Below are positions 23,351-33,555 of a stretch of 64,000 bases of DNA, one piece after another; the first letter of the stretch is position 1, and every line of letters begins with the position of its first letter. Below the pieces are notes generated by a model, which saw nothing but the letters and a program-made list of their open reading frames with translations, searched no databases and was not told where the DNA came from. This DNA is from Pyxicephalus adspersus (lineage: Eukaryota; Chordata; Amphibia; Anura; Pyxicephalidae): positions 45,201,603 through 45,265,602 of the forward strand of contig NC_092868.1 in the NCBI RefSeq assembly GCF_032062135.1, given 5' to 3'. The position numbers and the translations under genes were made by a program.

Positions 23351-24142
23351 TTATATATAGATTTTCTGCTTAGTGTAATAATAATATCGGGTCATTTTCT
23401 GTTACTCATTAAGCAAAACAGGGTGAAATCAACAGCATATAGCAAACAAACCGCCCAAATGCTTCCCTGTTCTCTGGCAACATCTTTATTCACTTAATCT
23501 GGGATTCAGGAAATTCCCCTCCAAGCCAGTTTTATTGGGCGGTTTAAAGAAAGCTCTTAGTCTCCCAATCAGTAACAGATGAGCAATCCTCTATCACATA
23601 TTTCTCATGTTTACTGATCCTGCCGTGTGCTCATTCTAAATGACTGGCCTGATGCTATTCTGCTGGATCCCTAATTTGTAAATTACTTTAATGATACCTG
23701 ATAATGCATGGAAAGGTCCAAAAAAAAAAAAATGATGGATGGGATGTGTGCTGAGTGAGGTCACGTTAACCCATGTTTTTATAGAAAGGACTGCACTGTC
23801 CTGTGATTGAATTGTTAAGAATTAGGCCTCTATAATTAAAAGAGACTGTGCCATCTTTACCTAGACGTACAGATAGTAAATTTCTGTCACTAGAAACAAT
23901 CTTTCTTGATCGTTTTCAGTAACAGTATAACGGATGACCACTTTACAGGCAAACCTGTTCAACTGTATGGAGAGGTGAGGGGGGAGAACGAGCAGGAGGC
24001 TTCCCCGCTGTGTCCTTCCCTATAGGTTAAGAGAGTGGTCAACCCCATTAGTTCGTTCATTGACAGCGTGTATAAAACTTTAATGATACAATAAGATAAT
24101 GTTTACTTTAACATATGATGTTCTTTAATAATGCTGAAAACG
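23343..24142. other. Repeat-poor stretch, possible regulatory DNA
   Basis: 23380-23720 has balanced composition, no recognised repeat and homeodomain-like words (CACTTAATC, TAAATTACTTTAATGATAC). It is a candidate conserved non-coding element on appearance only. The rest shows nothing. Confidence 0.25.
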
Positions 24143-24145
24143 TAA

Positions 24146-24481
24146 AGCAGAACTAAACACTAGAAATAAAAAATTGCAACCAGGCAGGTCTCCTCTTGCC
24201 TATTGCCTGCCTGATTGCAATTTTTAAAATACACTCACATGTCCCCATTCTGTCAAGGGCACTGAAATCTTTATTCTTCTCCTCTTCCTAGTTTCAATCT
24301 TCACCCACTTCTATTGGCTGGGCCAGGATGACATGGCTCCTGCCCAGGTACACAGAATTCGACTTAATGTCCTGGCAGCCCTGGGGTATGCCAGGATGTA
24401 TGGTAAGAAAACAGAAAGCAGTCAGGTAAGTATTATTTTATTGAAATAAAGACCAAATATTTTTAAAGCTTTAGCTCTGCT
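24146..24481. mobile_element. TTAA-type MITE (AGCAGAACTAAAC ends)
   Basis: The left end AGCAGAACTAAAC and right end TTTAGCTCTGCT are inverted partners. Flanks GTAA and TTAG are one mutation each from TTAA. Members of the same subfamily appear at 58335 and, degraded, at 4885, 29021 and 52344, sharing TTGCAACC...GATTGCAATT interior words. Confidence 0.7.
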
Positions 24482-24485
24482 TTAG

Positions 24486-25245
24486 ATCAAGTAAGGTGTG
24501 AATTTTATTGATCTGCCAAAAAAGGAAACCCAGGAACTTAATGCTTTGGCAATAATCAGATTCTCCTATACTCATGCTTCTTTCTTATTGTTTTATAATG
24601 AATCCAATAAATCATTACAATTATTTATAGCTATGATGACATTTCTCATTCAAAGATTTTCTGATGAAGTTATAACCGTGACTTGCGTCAAGAATCTATG
24701 GGGATGATTGATGATGGTGTAATACTTTAAAGCACTAATGTCAAAGTGGTGTTGTTTTTAAGTGTGTTTCCAATAAATAAATCATTTTATGGATATGAAT
24801 TGTCTTAAATGAAGGTATCTGAAAAGTCCCAATCAAACAGTTTTCCATTTTTTGGAAAATACATTTTGTTTAAAAGGTTAGACTTATGGTCCTGGGTTCT
24901 AAGCACTGCACATTTGTAGAGATCCCCAGCTTGTACCCCAGCTCCCATTTCACACACACTGGAGCTTAGATTCTAATTCCAATTTTGATAGGCTGGTTGG
25001 TTTTGGATAAAGTATGTAAGCTTAGGCGCATTTGGGTTTTTGTTGCTGAATATATATGTATCCATTTGGGAAATTTAGCCTCACTGAATGATGGAATACC
25101 ACTCAGATTGGATATATCTTTAATGGGCAGAAAAACAGCATCAAAAGCACATTTATTTAGTAAAGCTGGATAGGTTAGAACATTTGTCAGGTTTCTATCA
25201 CTCCTTGTGTCTTCCTGCCATTGTGATACCCAAGTTTTGTCTGGA
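24486..25245. other. Plain stretch
   Basis: No gene or repeat recognised. Confidence 0.4.
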
Positions 25246-25247
25246 GT

Positions 25248-25682
25248 AAAGCTACGTACACACTTCCAATTATTATCGTTGGAAAACCAACGACGAACGA
25301 TCCTGCACGATATCTACGAACGATCGTATAGCACCGACCCTGCACATAGAGATAACGACACGATCGTTCGTAGATATTGTACACACAATAGATACGATCG
25401 TTTGAGCGATAAACTATGTGCACGACAGGAAAGTGAACGAACGTTCGTTCATTACGCATGCTCAGACCATGGACGATCAACGAACGATCGTACACACGAA
25501 CGATGTTCAACGATCGTCGTCCAATCCGATCCGCCGGTCCGGTCGTTCGTTTCCAACGACTTTCCTCGTTCGTCGGCGTCGTTGGTTACTTTTTTTACGA
25601 ACGATTTTTGCCCAATCGATCGTTCGTCGTTCGTTCGTCGTTCGTTTTGAACGATAAAAATTGGAAGTGTGTACGCACCTTT
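25248..25682. mobile_element. Harbinger-like MITE packed with CGAACGATCG words
   Basis: The ends are AGCTACGTACACACTTCC and GGAAGTGTGTACGCACCT, extending to about 33 bp of inverted repeat with AATT(N)TTATCGTT. The interior repeats ACGAACGATCGTT-type self-complementary words many times on both strands, with dense CpG. TTA follows the right end; the left flank is TAA rather than TTA, so the 3-bp duplication is not clean. PIF/Harbinger placement rests mainly on sister copies. The 107-147-codon open frames here are by-products of the repeats. Confidence 0.7.
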
Positions 25683-25685
25683 AGG

Positions 25686-26103
25686 CTACGTACACACATG
25701 CAATGTGTCAGTGGAAACAAAAGATTGAAGACTGCTCGGCTGATAATCTTTAACAAAAAAAGTGCACAAAGACTGGCCAACGACGCCTATGAATGAGGAA
25801 AGTCGTTCGAAACGAACGACCATCCCGGAGGATCTGATTGGGCATCTATTGTGTGCACGGTTGTTGAGTGATCGTGGATGGTTTTGCGGTAAACTTTCTC
25901 CGGTACACATCACTGCCTTTATCATTCAAACGATCATATCTAGTGTGTGTACATTATTGGTGGAATATAATTGAACGATCATATCATTACAGCATGTACA
26001 GAATCGTGCACTATATGATCATTCAAAATAATCGTGCATAATCGTTGATCGGTCGTCAATTGTTCATTTTGCAACAACAATTATTACACGTGTGTACATA
26101 GCC
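25686..26103. mobile_element. Harbinger-like MITE, adjacent copy
   Basis: It starts GGCTACGTACACACATGC and ends ACACGTGTGTACATAGCC, with TTA on both sides (25683-25685, 26104-26106), fitting the 3-bp TWA duplication of PIF/Harbinger. Its left TTA directly follows the preceding element. The interior has AACGATCAT and TCGTGCA words but is more decayed than its neighbour. Confidence 0.7.
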
Positions 26104-26106
26104 TTA

Positions 26107-27122
26107 GGCTTCAAGAGACAAATTGCACTGCACATGGGATACCTCTTGACCCAATCAAAAGGACTATAAAACCTTTATATTTTAACTTTGTCTCTCCTTC
26201 TTTGTTGGCATCCTACAAAGTGTAATACCTTTAGTAAATGTAGTACTGCTTTTGTCTGAAGCCAGATACTGGGATTTCTGAATGCCACCCTAAATTTGTG
26301 TCCCCACCATGGAAAACAAAACTGTCTTTTTTCCCTCCAAGAGTCATTTTCTTTCCTGTCCAATTAGATCCGCAAACTCTTCCCATGATTCATCCTGATA
26401 CATATCATATTTACATAACCCGGTGCTGGTTTCACTATTGACAATTTTTAGTTCAGGCATACCAGTTGTTGATTAGAAACAATTAACTTAATCACAAAAT
26501 GCCTTTAGGGTGTTGAGATGTCTGTTATAATTTGATAGGCGATTTGCCGGCTTGAAACTTGGCAAGGAAAAAGAGAGAAAGCTTGTAGTAATTTCATTCT
26601 GTGAAAATAGCTTGAATAAGGGTTTCATGCCGCAAACACATCTTAGTAAAAATCATACCAGAATGGAGGAGGCCAGTTTTTTTCTGTTGTGCTCTGGCTC
26701 TTGTGGTGTTATCTGTGAAGACCTAAAATAGATTACATTTGTATGCATAGTAATAATCTGCAGGAATAGAAATAATAAAGCATAGCAAGGACTGTAAATA
26801 CCTGTGTATAGAAGAATTTCCAAGTAAACTTTTGTCTATAATAACCTCAAATGGTATCTTTAAAAGATTGACTTATTTCAAGCACAAGTGTGACTTTAAT
26901 GACAAGCATTTATTCATAAGTAAAGTCATTTTGGCATCAACATGTTAAAAGAATAAAAGCATATAATTTTTATGTGTGCTTTTGCCCCTTATGACTTCAG
27001 GTCAAAATCCTGGGCACCTCTATATGCACCCAAGTGTAGTTTTTAGACTTGGTTTCAATGTTTGACAAACATATTGCCCTGGGGTTGGGTGCAGTCCAAA
27101 TGGAGTTGCAGTGCAGTTCTTC
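26107..27122. other. Repeat-poor stretch
   Basis: No gene is recognised. 26510-26700 has balanced composition and no repeat, and could be regulatory DNA; this is a weak impression. Confidence 0.3.
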
Positions 27123-27130
27123 CTCCAGAG

Positions 27131-27460
27131 CAGCGGTCACCAACCGGTGGTCCGTGAGAAATGTTTGGTGGTCCCCGGCTCTGGCCGGTGCACTCTCGAG
27201 CAGGGTCAGGAGAAGGACCCCACTGGGAGGACGCACTGGCCAGAGCGGCGGACCATGTCCCCGTACCGTTCCCAGGCTCAGGGAAGTGGGCACAACCCGC
27301 AGGCTCAGATCTGCAATGGGAGAGTAGGTGGGGTTATATCATAATGACGTGACTGTGGGGGAGGTTTCTCCCCCTTTGAGTGACACCCGGCTCCCCGCAT
27401 GCGCGGTCATGTGCCGATGATTTTAGTGGTCCGCGGGACCGAAAAGGTTGGCGACCACTG
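27131..27460. mobile_element. hAT-type MITE, GC-rich, with near-perfect 8-bp duplication
   Basis: Ends CAGCGGTCACCAACC and GGTTGGCGACCACTG are inverted partners. Flanks CTCCAGAG (27123-27130) and CTCCAAAG (27461-27468) differ at one base. The interior is GC- and CpG-rich (GGTCCGCGGGACC near the right end). Relatives lie in the opposite orientation at 35304-35605 and 43790-44100. Open frames of 60-98 codons inside are not transposase-like. Confidence 0.88.
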
Positions 27461-27468
27461 CTCCAAAG

Positions 27469-28560
27469 GAAGCATGCCCTAACCCAACCTTCTTTGCTAT
27501 GTGAGCAGCCTATCATTGCATCATTGCATTTACCAAAGGGTTCAGATTGTGCTAATATTTCCTATGGTGTATTAAGAATCTTATAGGATTTTCATGGCCA
27601 GTTTAAAAGTGGAGCAAACTGGGCAATTACTTAGCATCTTCTTCTTCATGGTCCAAATTAACAAAAGTGCAGGGGTGCAGGGAACTATAATTCTGTGCAT
27701 TTGAGGCCATTTTATATATTTTATAAGGTATATACATGATTGAATGGTAAATTCTCTCACTGGGCCTACTTATTTTTCACCTAATATTCATGATTTTTCA
27801 CATTGGATTTAATTATAAAAAAGTTTATCCTATGAGTAAAATTGGATTCACACATTTTCTAATTGTAGGCTTTGATATTTAGTCCATGACCAAGTTGTTG
27901 AGATAAGCCTGATCTCCTATGCGGTATAAGAACAAAATGTGAGAGGAATATATCCATATTTGCCTTTTAATACAGTTTACAAATAATTATTCAATATGGA
28001 CATTCATTTTCTAAAATAAAATAAATATAATTTAATTAATTAAATATAAACATTAAAAATATAAAATAAAATATAGTTTTCCTTTAATGCAATTGATAGT
28101 TTATTGTAAAATAAAAGAATGTTATTGAATTTACTTGCTGGGGCTGTACTAGCTATTGTTGTAATTTAATTTATTACAATCATTTTGACTGGTTCCTTGA
28201 GAGTTTACAAGATGGCAGTGGAAGCGATGTAAAGTAGCTGAGTTACGTCTACAGTCTGACTTTTCAGCCAGACGGTATAAATGTTTTAATGTATCTATGC
28301 CAAGAAGAGCGATGCCACTTGTTGAATCATGTAACATGCATTTTATACCATAAAACAGATTGCTTGCAGATCTTTGTTGTACTACAGTATGTACAGAGCC
28401 GTGTGGGAAAGAATGATCTCACATCTAAAAGCTTTGCAGAGTCTAGCTTGTTTGAGCATTTGGTAAATTAAAGAGGATCTAATATAAGATTTATTATTTT
28501 ATGTTAAGTGCATGATGCAAAATAGTGTTGGTATTCAGATTTTGCAATGACCTGACCACC
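27469..28560. other. Plain AT-rich stretch
   Basis: No gene or transposon recognised; strongly AT-rich at 27990-28130. Confidence 0.4.
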
Positions 28561-28565
28561 GAACA

Positions 28566-28591
28566 CAGTGGGTCTTTAAATAAATCAGGCC
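28566..28591. mobile_element. End fragment of the hairpin MITE
   Basis: TTTAAATAAATCAGGCCC matches the terminus of the hairpin MITE family seen at 29375-29567. Only this end remains; the next element starts at once. Confidence 0.5.
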
Positions 28592-28836
28592 CAGTGTTTC
28601 CTAAGTGTTTTAATATGGGAGAGCCCTTGAAATAACTTTCAGGTTATCCGGGATCCCCGACTATAATTATTATATCCACAGCTCACATTACATTAGTTGG
28701 TGATCAGTAGGAAGAAAATCTCTTACATTGCTGGCAATGGAAAGAATGTCAGCTTACAAATTGTTCAATGCTCAAGGGACCCCTAGCATCTTCTGGAGAA
28801 ATTCTAGGGGCTCACAGAACCCTGGTTGAGAAACAC
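28592..28836. mobile_element. hAT-type MITE (CAGTGTTTC ends)
   Basis: The left end is CAGTGTTTCC and the right end GGTTGAGAAACAC. The right half reads GACCCCTAGCATCTTCTGGAG, inverse of the CCTCCAGAGGTTGCTA subterminal word of the copy at 31053. The interior is a shortened version of that family. No clear 8-bp duplication is visible. Confidence 0.65.
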
Positions 28837-29020
28837 CAATCTAACTTATGGTTCCATTCTAGAAACAAAATTAGCGCTCAGCTGTTTTCATTGATAACAT
28901 TGGTTCTGGTCTCCTCCAGGTTGCACGAGTGACTACCTTGTGCCTTCCAACCAGTGCTGGGGGTGATCAAAATCCTGTGAGAATAGCCCATTGTAAGCGA
29001 CCTATTCTTGTGGATTTCAA

Positions 29021-29325
29021 AGCAGAACTAACCTTTGTAGCTAAATAGTTGTGAAAGGACAGGCAACAGAGAATTAAATAAACTTATCTCACAATTCTTT
29101 AATTACACTCATTTGTCCTTGCTTCGTCATGGATGTTGCCATCTTCATCCGGTCTTTTTCCAGGTTCTGGATCCTTATTTGCTAAGCTGGAATGACGTTC
29201 ATTTATTCATTCTCAGCACTCTCGAGGATGCCAAGATACCAAACATTTTACACTGTGATGCCAATGTGCAGCTTGGTAGATTATCTTAAAAAGATTGCGA
29301 ACAGACAGGTTTAGTATGTTTTATT
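29021..29325. mobile_element. Degraded TTAA-type MITE
   Basis: AGCAGAACTAAC follows TTCAA, and the interior has TACACTCATTTGTCCTTGC and GCCATCTTCATC words in the same order as the elements at 24146 and 58335. The right end is not clear. Confidence 0.45.
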
Positions 29326-29374
29326 GCAAAACGGTTCCATCTTCATCTGCATAAATACCCTGCTTACTCACAAA

Positions 29375-29567
29375 GGGCCTGATTTATTAAAGCTCTCCAA
29401 GGCTGGAGAGGATACACTTTCATAAGTGAAGCTGGGTGATCCAGCAAACGTGGAATAAATTGCTATTGTTTTCAAATGTTTTCAATCCTGGACCAGATCC
29501 ATTTCAGGTTTGCTGAATCACCCAACTTCACTGATCCAGCCTCGGAGAACGTCAATAAATCAGGCCC
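29375..29567. mobile_element. Hairpin MITE (GGGCCTGATTTATTAAAGC family)
   Basis: The left arm GGGCCTGATTTATTAAAGC...GAAGCTGGGTGATCCAGC is the inverse of the right arm TTTGCTGAATCACCC...AATAAATCAGGCCC. The right arm has lost part of its GAAAGTGTATCCTCTCC segment, so the arms are uneven. Confidence 0.85.
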
Positions 29568-29987
29568 AATCTTTCAGTATGGAACAATAGTTCTGTCTGG
29601 AAAGCATGATGGCAACAATAGAAGGTAGGTCCAAAGTAGGTAATTTATTTTATTGTTTAGATGTGCTGTATGTACATGACTTTTCGCCATTTGTGTTGGA
29701 GAGCAGAGGGATGTCAGGAAAGCAGACCTTCTGTTTGCCTTGGAAGCTTTTATTTAAAGCATGTTCCTTTTTCTAGTCAAATAATTATAAACATTTTGCA
29801 TAATAATATTTCACAGTCCTTTAACCCACCTGAATGTGAAGGTTTTTTTCCATATATTTAGAAATTCATTGAACTACACTGATAATTTTCCTTTTATTCC
29901 GATAAAGAAAGCTGCAATGCTTCATCTGATTCTTTTTCTAATTCATGTGATTTACGTGGATGTAGTTTACAAATGTATATTTGTAAA
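29568..29987. other. Plain stretch
   Basis: No gene or repeat recognised. Confidence 0.4.
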
Positions 29988-30094
29988 ATGATCTATATCT
30001 ATTCTACTGTCATCAAATACCTAAAAATAGTTAACGTATTAGTTCAGAAGAGAGGGTAAAGAGTTGTTTACAACTGTTTAGGGTAAACTAAGGC
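29988..30094. repeat. 107-bp direct repeat, copy 1
   Basis: ATGATCTATATC...GGTAAACTAAGGC recurs at 30237-30343 with two substitutions in 107 bp. The copies start 249 bp apart. Confidence 0.95.
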
Positions 30095-30236
30095 ATTAAG
30101 AAAAAGGGTAGTGTTGCCAGAGGGGGCTGGGCTAGTGTACAACGTGGGATAGGAGGAGGGGAGGTTTGGAAGTAGGCGGTAGTTATGACAATGGTGTTTA
30201 TAAAGGATGGGCTAGAAGGTCCGAGCTCCCGGGGTC

Positions 30237-30343
30237 ATGATCTATATCTATTCTACTGTCATCAAATACATAAAAATAGTTAACATATTAGTTCAGAAGA
30301 GAGGGTAAAGAGTTGTTTACAACTGTTTAGGGTAAACTAAGGC
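30237..30343. repeat. 107-bp direct repeat, copy 2
   Basis: Second copy; its last three bases are also the first bases (GGC) of the Harbinger-like element at 30341. The 142 bp between copies (30095-30236) is GC-richer and G-rich, with no second copy. Confidence 0.95.
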
Positions 30344-30624
30344 TCGGTACACATGAGCAATGGTTCTCGTCTGAAAATCAGCGATATCGGTCGAGAATCT
30401 TGCATGTGTATAATGCTCGATGTCCATCATGCAAACGACCATCCTGGCAGATCCACGGACAATGGATGACTAACAATCATATTGCAAGTGAAAGGGAGAG
30501 AGCCCAGCGGGGTGCCGCTCCGTCGTTGACCCCCTCCTCCTGTATGTACAGCACTCGTTCATGCATCGTGAAAGGTCCTAAAAGATCCTTTCCAATGACA
30601 ATTATTGCACGTGTGTACATAGCC
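30341..30624. mobile_element. Harbinger-like MITE, third copy
   Basis: Ends GGCTCGGTACACATGAGC and GCACGTGTGTACATAGCC are imperfect inverted partners. TAA flanks both sides (30338-30340, 30625-30627), fitting a TWA 3-bp duplication. The interior is mixed, with GATCCACGGACAATGG and a GC-rich middle. Confidence 0.7.
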
Positions 30625-30831
30625 TAACTATAACAACTAAAAGAAACAAATTTTATGTCATGTACTGTAACGGAGGACATATGCAGATAAAAATCCCAAA
30701 TTTTAACATAGTTATAAGATTTACATTAGGTGGGTTTTCCTTCTTTTGAGAGCTATTATTTGCAGACAACTGCAATAGAAAGTTTGGCAGAGGGTAGAAA
30801 GAATGGAAACATTACAATTTCTCTGTGTGCT

Positions 30832-31045
30832 CCAGGCAGGTTCAGACCTGCTTTGGGATCGAGCGTTCCCACGTGGCTCCGGCAGCTTTAGTCCACCGGT
30901 ACCACAACGCTGGTTATCAAATAACTAGCATTTGCACATTTGCTGATGGCAGTGAGTAGTACTAGTGCTGCTCACTGCCCTCCCACCCCCATTTTTTCTC
31001 TATGGGGCTGCCGCTGGGAGAAGCTACACATGGATGTAGCCTCTC
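30832..31045. repeat. GC-rich dispersed-repeat-like segment
   Basis: CpG-bearing sequence (GGGATCGAGCGTTCCCACG, CTTTAGTCCACCGGTACC) unlike the AT-rich flanks. It appears to continue at 31333-31400 past the hAT MITE inserted into it. No inverted ends identified. Confidence 0.35.
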
Positions 31046-31052
31046 CCTAGCG

Positions 31053-31332
31053 TAGTGTTTCCCAACCAGGGTCCTCCAGAGGTTGCTATGGGTTCCTTGA
31101 GAAATAAGCAATTTGTCCCTCTCAGGTCAGTTTAACTGTCTCTAATGATCTTTTTGGTTATCTGTAAGGGGGGCATTCTTCCCAATGGCCAGCAATGTAA
31201 AAGGCATTCATTCCAATGACCACCAAGCTAATGTACTGTGAGCTGTGGATTTAGTAAATATAGTAGGGTTTCCTTAATGTCCTCAAAATTATTGAAAGGG
31301 CTCCCGCATGTTATAAAGGTCGAGAAACACTC
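31053..31332. mobile_element. hAT-type MITE with 8-bp duplication, two satellite units inside
   Basis: The left end TAGTGTTTCCCAACC and right end GAGAAACACTC are inverted partners. Flanks CCCTAGCG (31045-31052) and CCCTAGAG (31333-31340) differ at one base. Inside, a CATTCTTCCCAATGGCCAGC unit is followed by a second, similar unit. These are the seed of the 31-bp satellite seen expanded at 45415-45985. Confidence 0.8.
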
Positions 31333-31507
31333 CCCTAGAGGCAGTGGTTCCCTGGCATGAGGAAGTAGTAAATGCACTGCAACCTCATGGCCAGTGTGTA
31401 CACGAATGAATTTTTATTACACGTCTGTTTTACGTACAGTATCTTCAGTCATTACCAGAATCTGGAAAATGGAAAAATTAAAAAAAAAAAGTTCTTCTTA
31501 TTATTAG

Positions 31508-32127
31508 TGTTTCTGCACTGTGCTACAATGTCTTTAAGACAGATTATCAAAACTCAACATTTCCAGAATTTCTGCATAAGAATCTTTTAAGTCAACTGCA
31601 AGGTAAGTATGCTTAAGTAGGTTTTCTTACTCTGACTGGATTATCTTCCTAATGTTACCATTTATCTTTAAATGGGATGGGAGGAGTGCAGGTCTGCTAT
31701 GATGACATAAAACACCCACAATGCTCCTGGCACTTCTGCAAAACTTTTAATAAGCCATGTTATCTTTAATTTAGCTTTGGACCGCATTAGTGAGCTGAAA
31801 ATTATATCATGAGTTGGTAATGCTGACTTTAATTAATTAATATTAATAAATAATTTTATTGCTATTCTTTATTGGGCAACTGTTAATGGCATATCAATCA
31901 GAGAACACTCAGTGTAAAATGTAAAAAAATCAGTAAAAAAAAATATTAAGCCATTGCAATTGGGTATTTCCAAGGATAACTTCTAAATTCACAATGGTTA
32001 TACAAGACACCCATTCTGTTTTCTTACAGTTAAATTTGAAGCGTTTTGTTGGGATACATTTTATTCAAAACGAGATTTATAGGAAAGAACTCATGGAGTG
32101 TCTTATGAAAATATTTTGGAGTGCAAG
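31508..32127 (+). other. Exon-like pair of unknown identity
   Basis: An acceptor (TTCTTCTTATTATTAG) precedes 31508 and a GTAAGT donor follows 31602. A second, stronger acceptor (TTCTGTTTTCTTACAG) precedes 32030 and GTAAGT follows 32127. The first segment has an open frame (GTT TCT GCA CTG...) that joins in phase to the second, reading 17 more residues before TAG at about 32081; after that stop the frame is open to the donor. A third acceptor at 32699 is followed by an AATAAA near 32774. The peptide is not recognised. It could be a decayed gene, a non-coding transcript or chance. Confidence 0.2.
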
Positions 32128-33370
32128 GTAAGTCAATTGGTTCCTCGTCGTGTTCTTGAACTTCCGTAGAGTTCCATTGCCAACTCATTTACAATGCAAT
32201 GGAAAAAAAGCCATTTGAAGGATTGTTTTCTGAAGCCTGTACTTTTTCCCATCCTTGATTAGCAGGAGCCAGTGATGATTTGTGTATTGGGAAAACCTAT
32301 GTGAGCGTTTCCCAGAACTTTCCAGACGAACATCTTTTGCTTCAAATAAGATGGGCATTTCAGCCCATGTGGTCCAAATATTTTGCATTACAGTTTTTAT
32401 TCGGCAGTGTTCCTTGTCCAAATGATTCCCAGAAAAGACACATATTTTTCATTGAACCTCTAGAATCAAAGGTTAATAGGATACAGATAACCACAAGCAT
32501 AATCTTATTAACCCATCTGATACTACAAAGACCTATGCTGAAATGGGCTTACCCTAGACTGGAGCAAGCTCATCGCTCTGAAGGAGTTACAGCAGAATGG
32601 TGAGCTGACCATTTATCTCTACATACAAGGACATCCTGCATCCTCTCGTAAACTCTTGCCAGAAGCTGACGATTAATCTTTTAGTCATTTTTCATTTCAG
32701 AAAGTCTTTTTTTATCAACTGTATTGGCATTCCTTTACAAATTTGTCCTGAGGAGTAAAGCAGACATTCAAAAATAAAATCCTGCAATTCAGTAATGTAC
32801 AAACAAAAAACATATTTTTTAAAGTTGGTCTTGCATGAGAATGAAAAAGTCTATCCTAATGACTCCCCCCCCCCCCAACTTCAAGAAAAAATAACCACCA
32901 ACAGCCATGGGAAGAGTGATGTTACTGGGAACTCCAAATACCACAAAAATACACTTCTGCACAGTGCTGCAGTATCTTCTGCTGAGTTACTAGACTGTTT
33001 TATAATCCTTTCAGAAGGCAAAATGATGTCCTCAGCACATACAGTGGGACATTTTGATGCAAGGTTTTCTTTAAAATGCTGGGAAAATGTTGTGTATGAC
33101 CTATCCATCCCATAAATGTCTTCAATACTGTGTATAACAGTGCTCATATTTTGACGCTTTGGTTCCAATCTACCTACTATCAGATTGGGAAACATTAGGC
33201 TATTTAATGCCACCAATTCCATAGGTGTGCAAGAGACAGCCCAAGCCTACTGGAAAACTTTGGATCTTGCTGGACACCATTCAACCTGGAAGTGTGGTTG
33301 CAAATAAGGACTGGAGCATCTGGGGAGTATCCACTGTGGATGTTCTCTGCTCTCTAAGGTCACTGTAAGC
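32128..33370. other. Unassigned stretch with overlapping open frames
   Basis: Frames of about 106-113 codons occur on both strands at 32280-32603, 32795-33115 and 33222-32881, overlapping each other. None carries a motif I recognise. A C-run lies at 32867-32877. Confidence 0.3.
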
Positions 33371-33374
33371 ATAC

Positions 33375-33555
33375 CTGTGGCCTTCAGTAACCTTTGTTCT
33401 CCAGTGACCCTTTGTGCTCAGTTGACTCTCTATTTTCCAGTAGGTCTTTGTACTCCATAGCCCTAGGCTCCATTTGCCATGTGTGCTCAAGTAAACCTTT
33501 GTGCAAGTGACACTTTGTGCTCCATTGATCCTGTGCTCCAGTGACCTTTAAATAC
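33375..33555. repeat. Decayed minisatellite, 17-18-bp unit
   Basis: About ten imperfect copies of a CCTTTGTGCTCCAGTGA-like unit run from CCTTTGTTCTCCAGTGA to CCTGTGCTCCAGTGACC. Units vary from 15 to 19 bp. Confidence 0.75.

Noticed and set aside
25207..25796. Open frames of 107-147 codons on both strands
   Set aside because: They are translations of the self-complementary CGAACGATCG-type repeat words of a MITE; frames are open on both strands for that reason.
27000..27586. Cluster of open frames on both strands
   Set aside because: They coincide with the GC-rich hAT MITE at 27131-27460; GC-rich repeats have few stops.
29661..29861. 66-codon plus frame
   Set aside because: No motif, no splice context, ordinary AT-rich flank.
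32881..33222. 113-codon minus frame
   Set aside because: It overlaps a 106-codon plus frame and carries no motif I recognise; frames of this size are frequent in this window.
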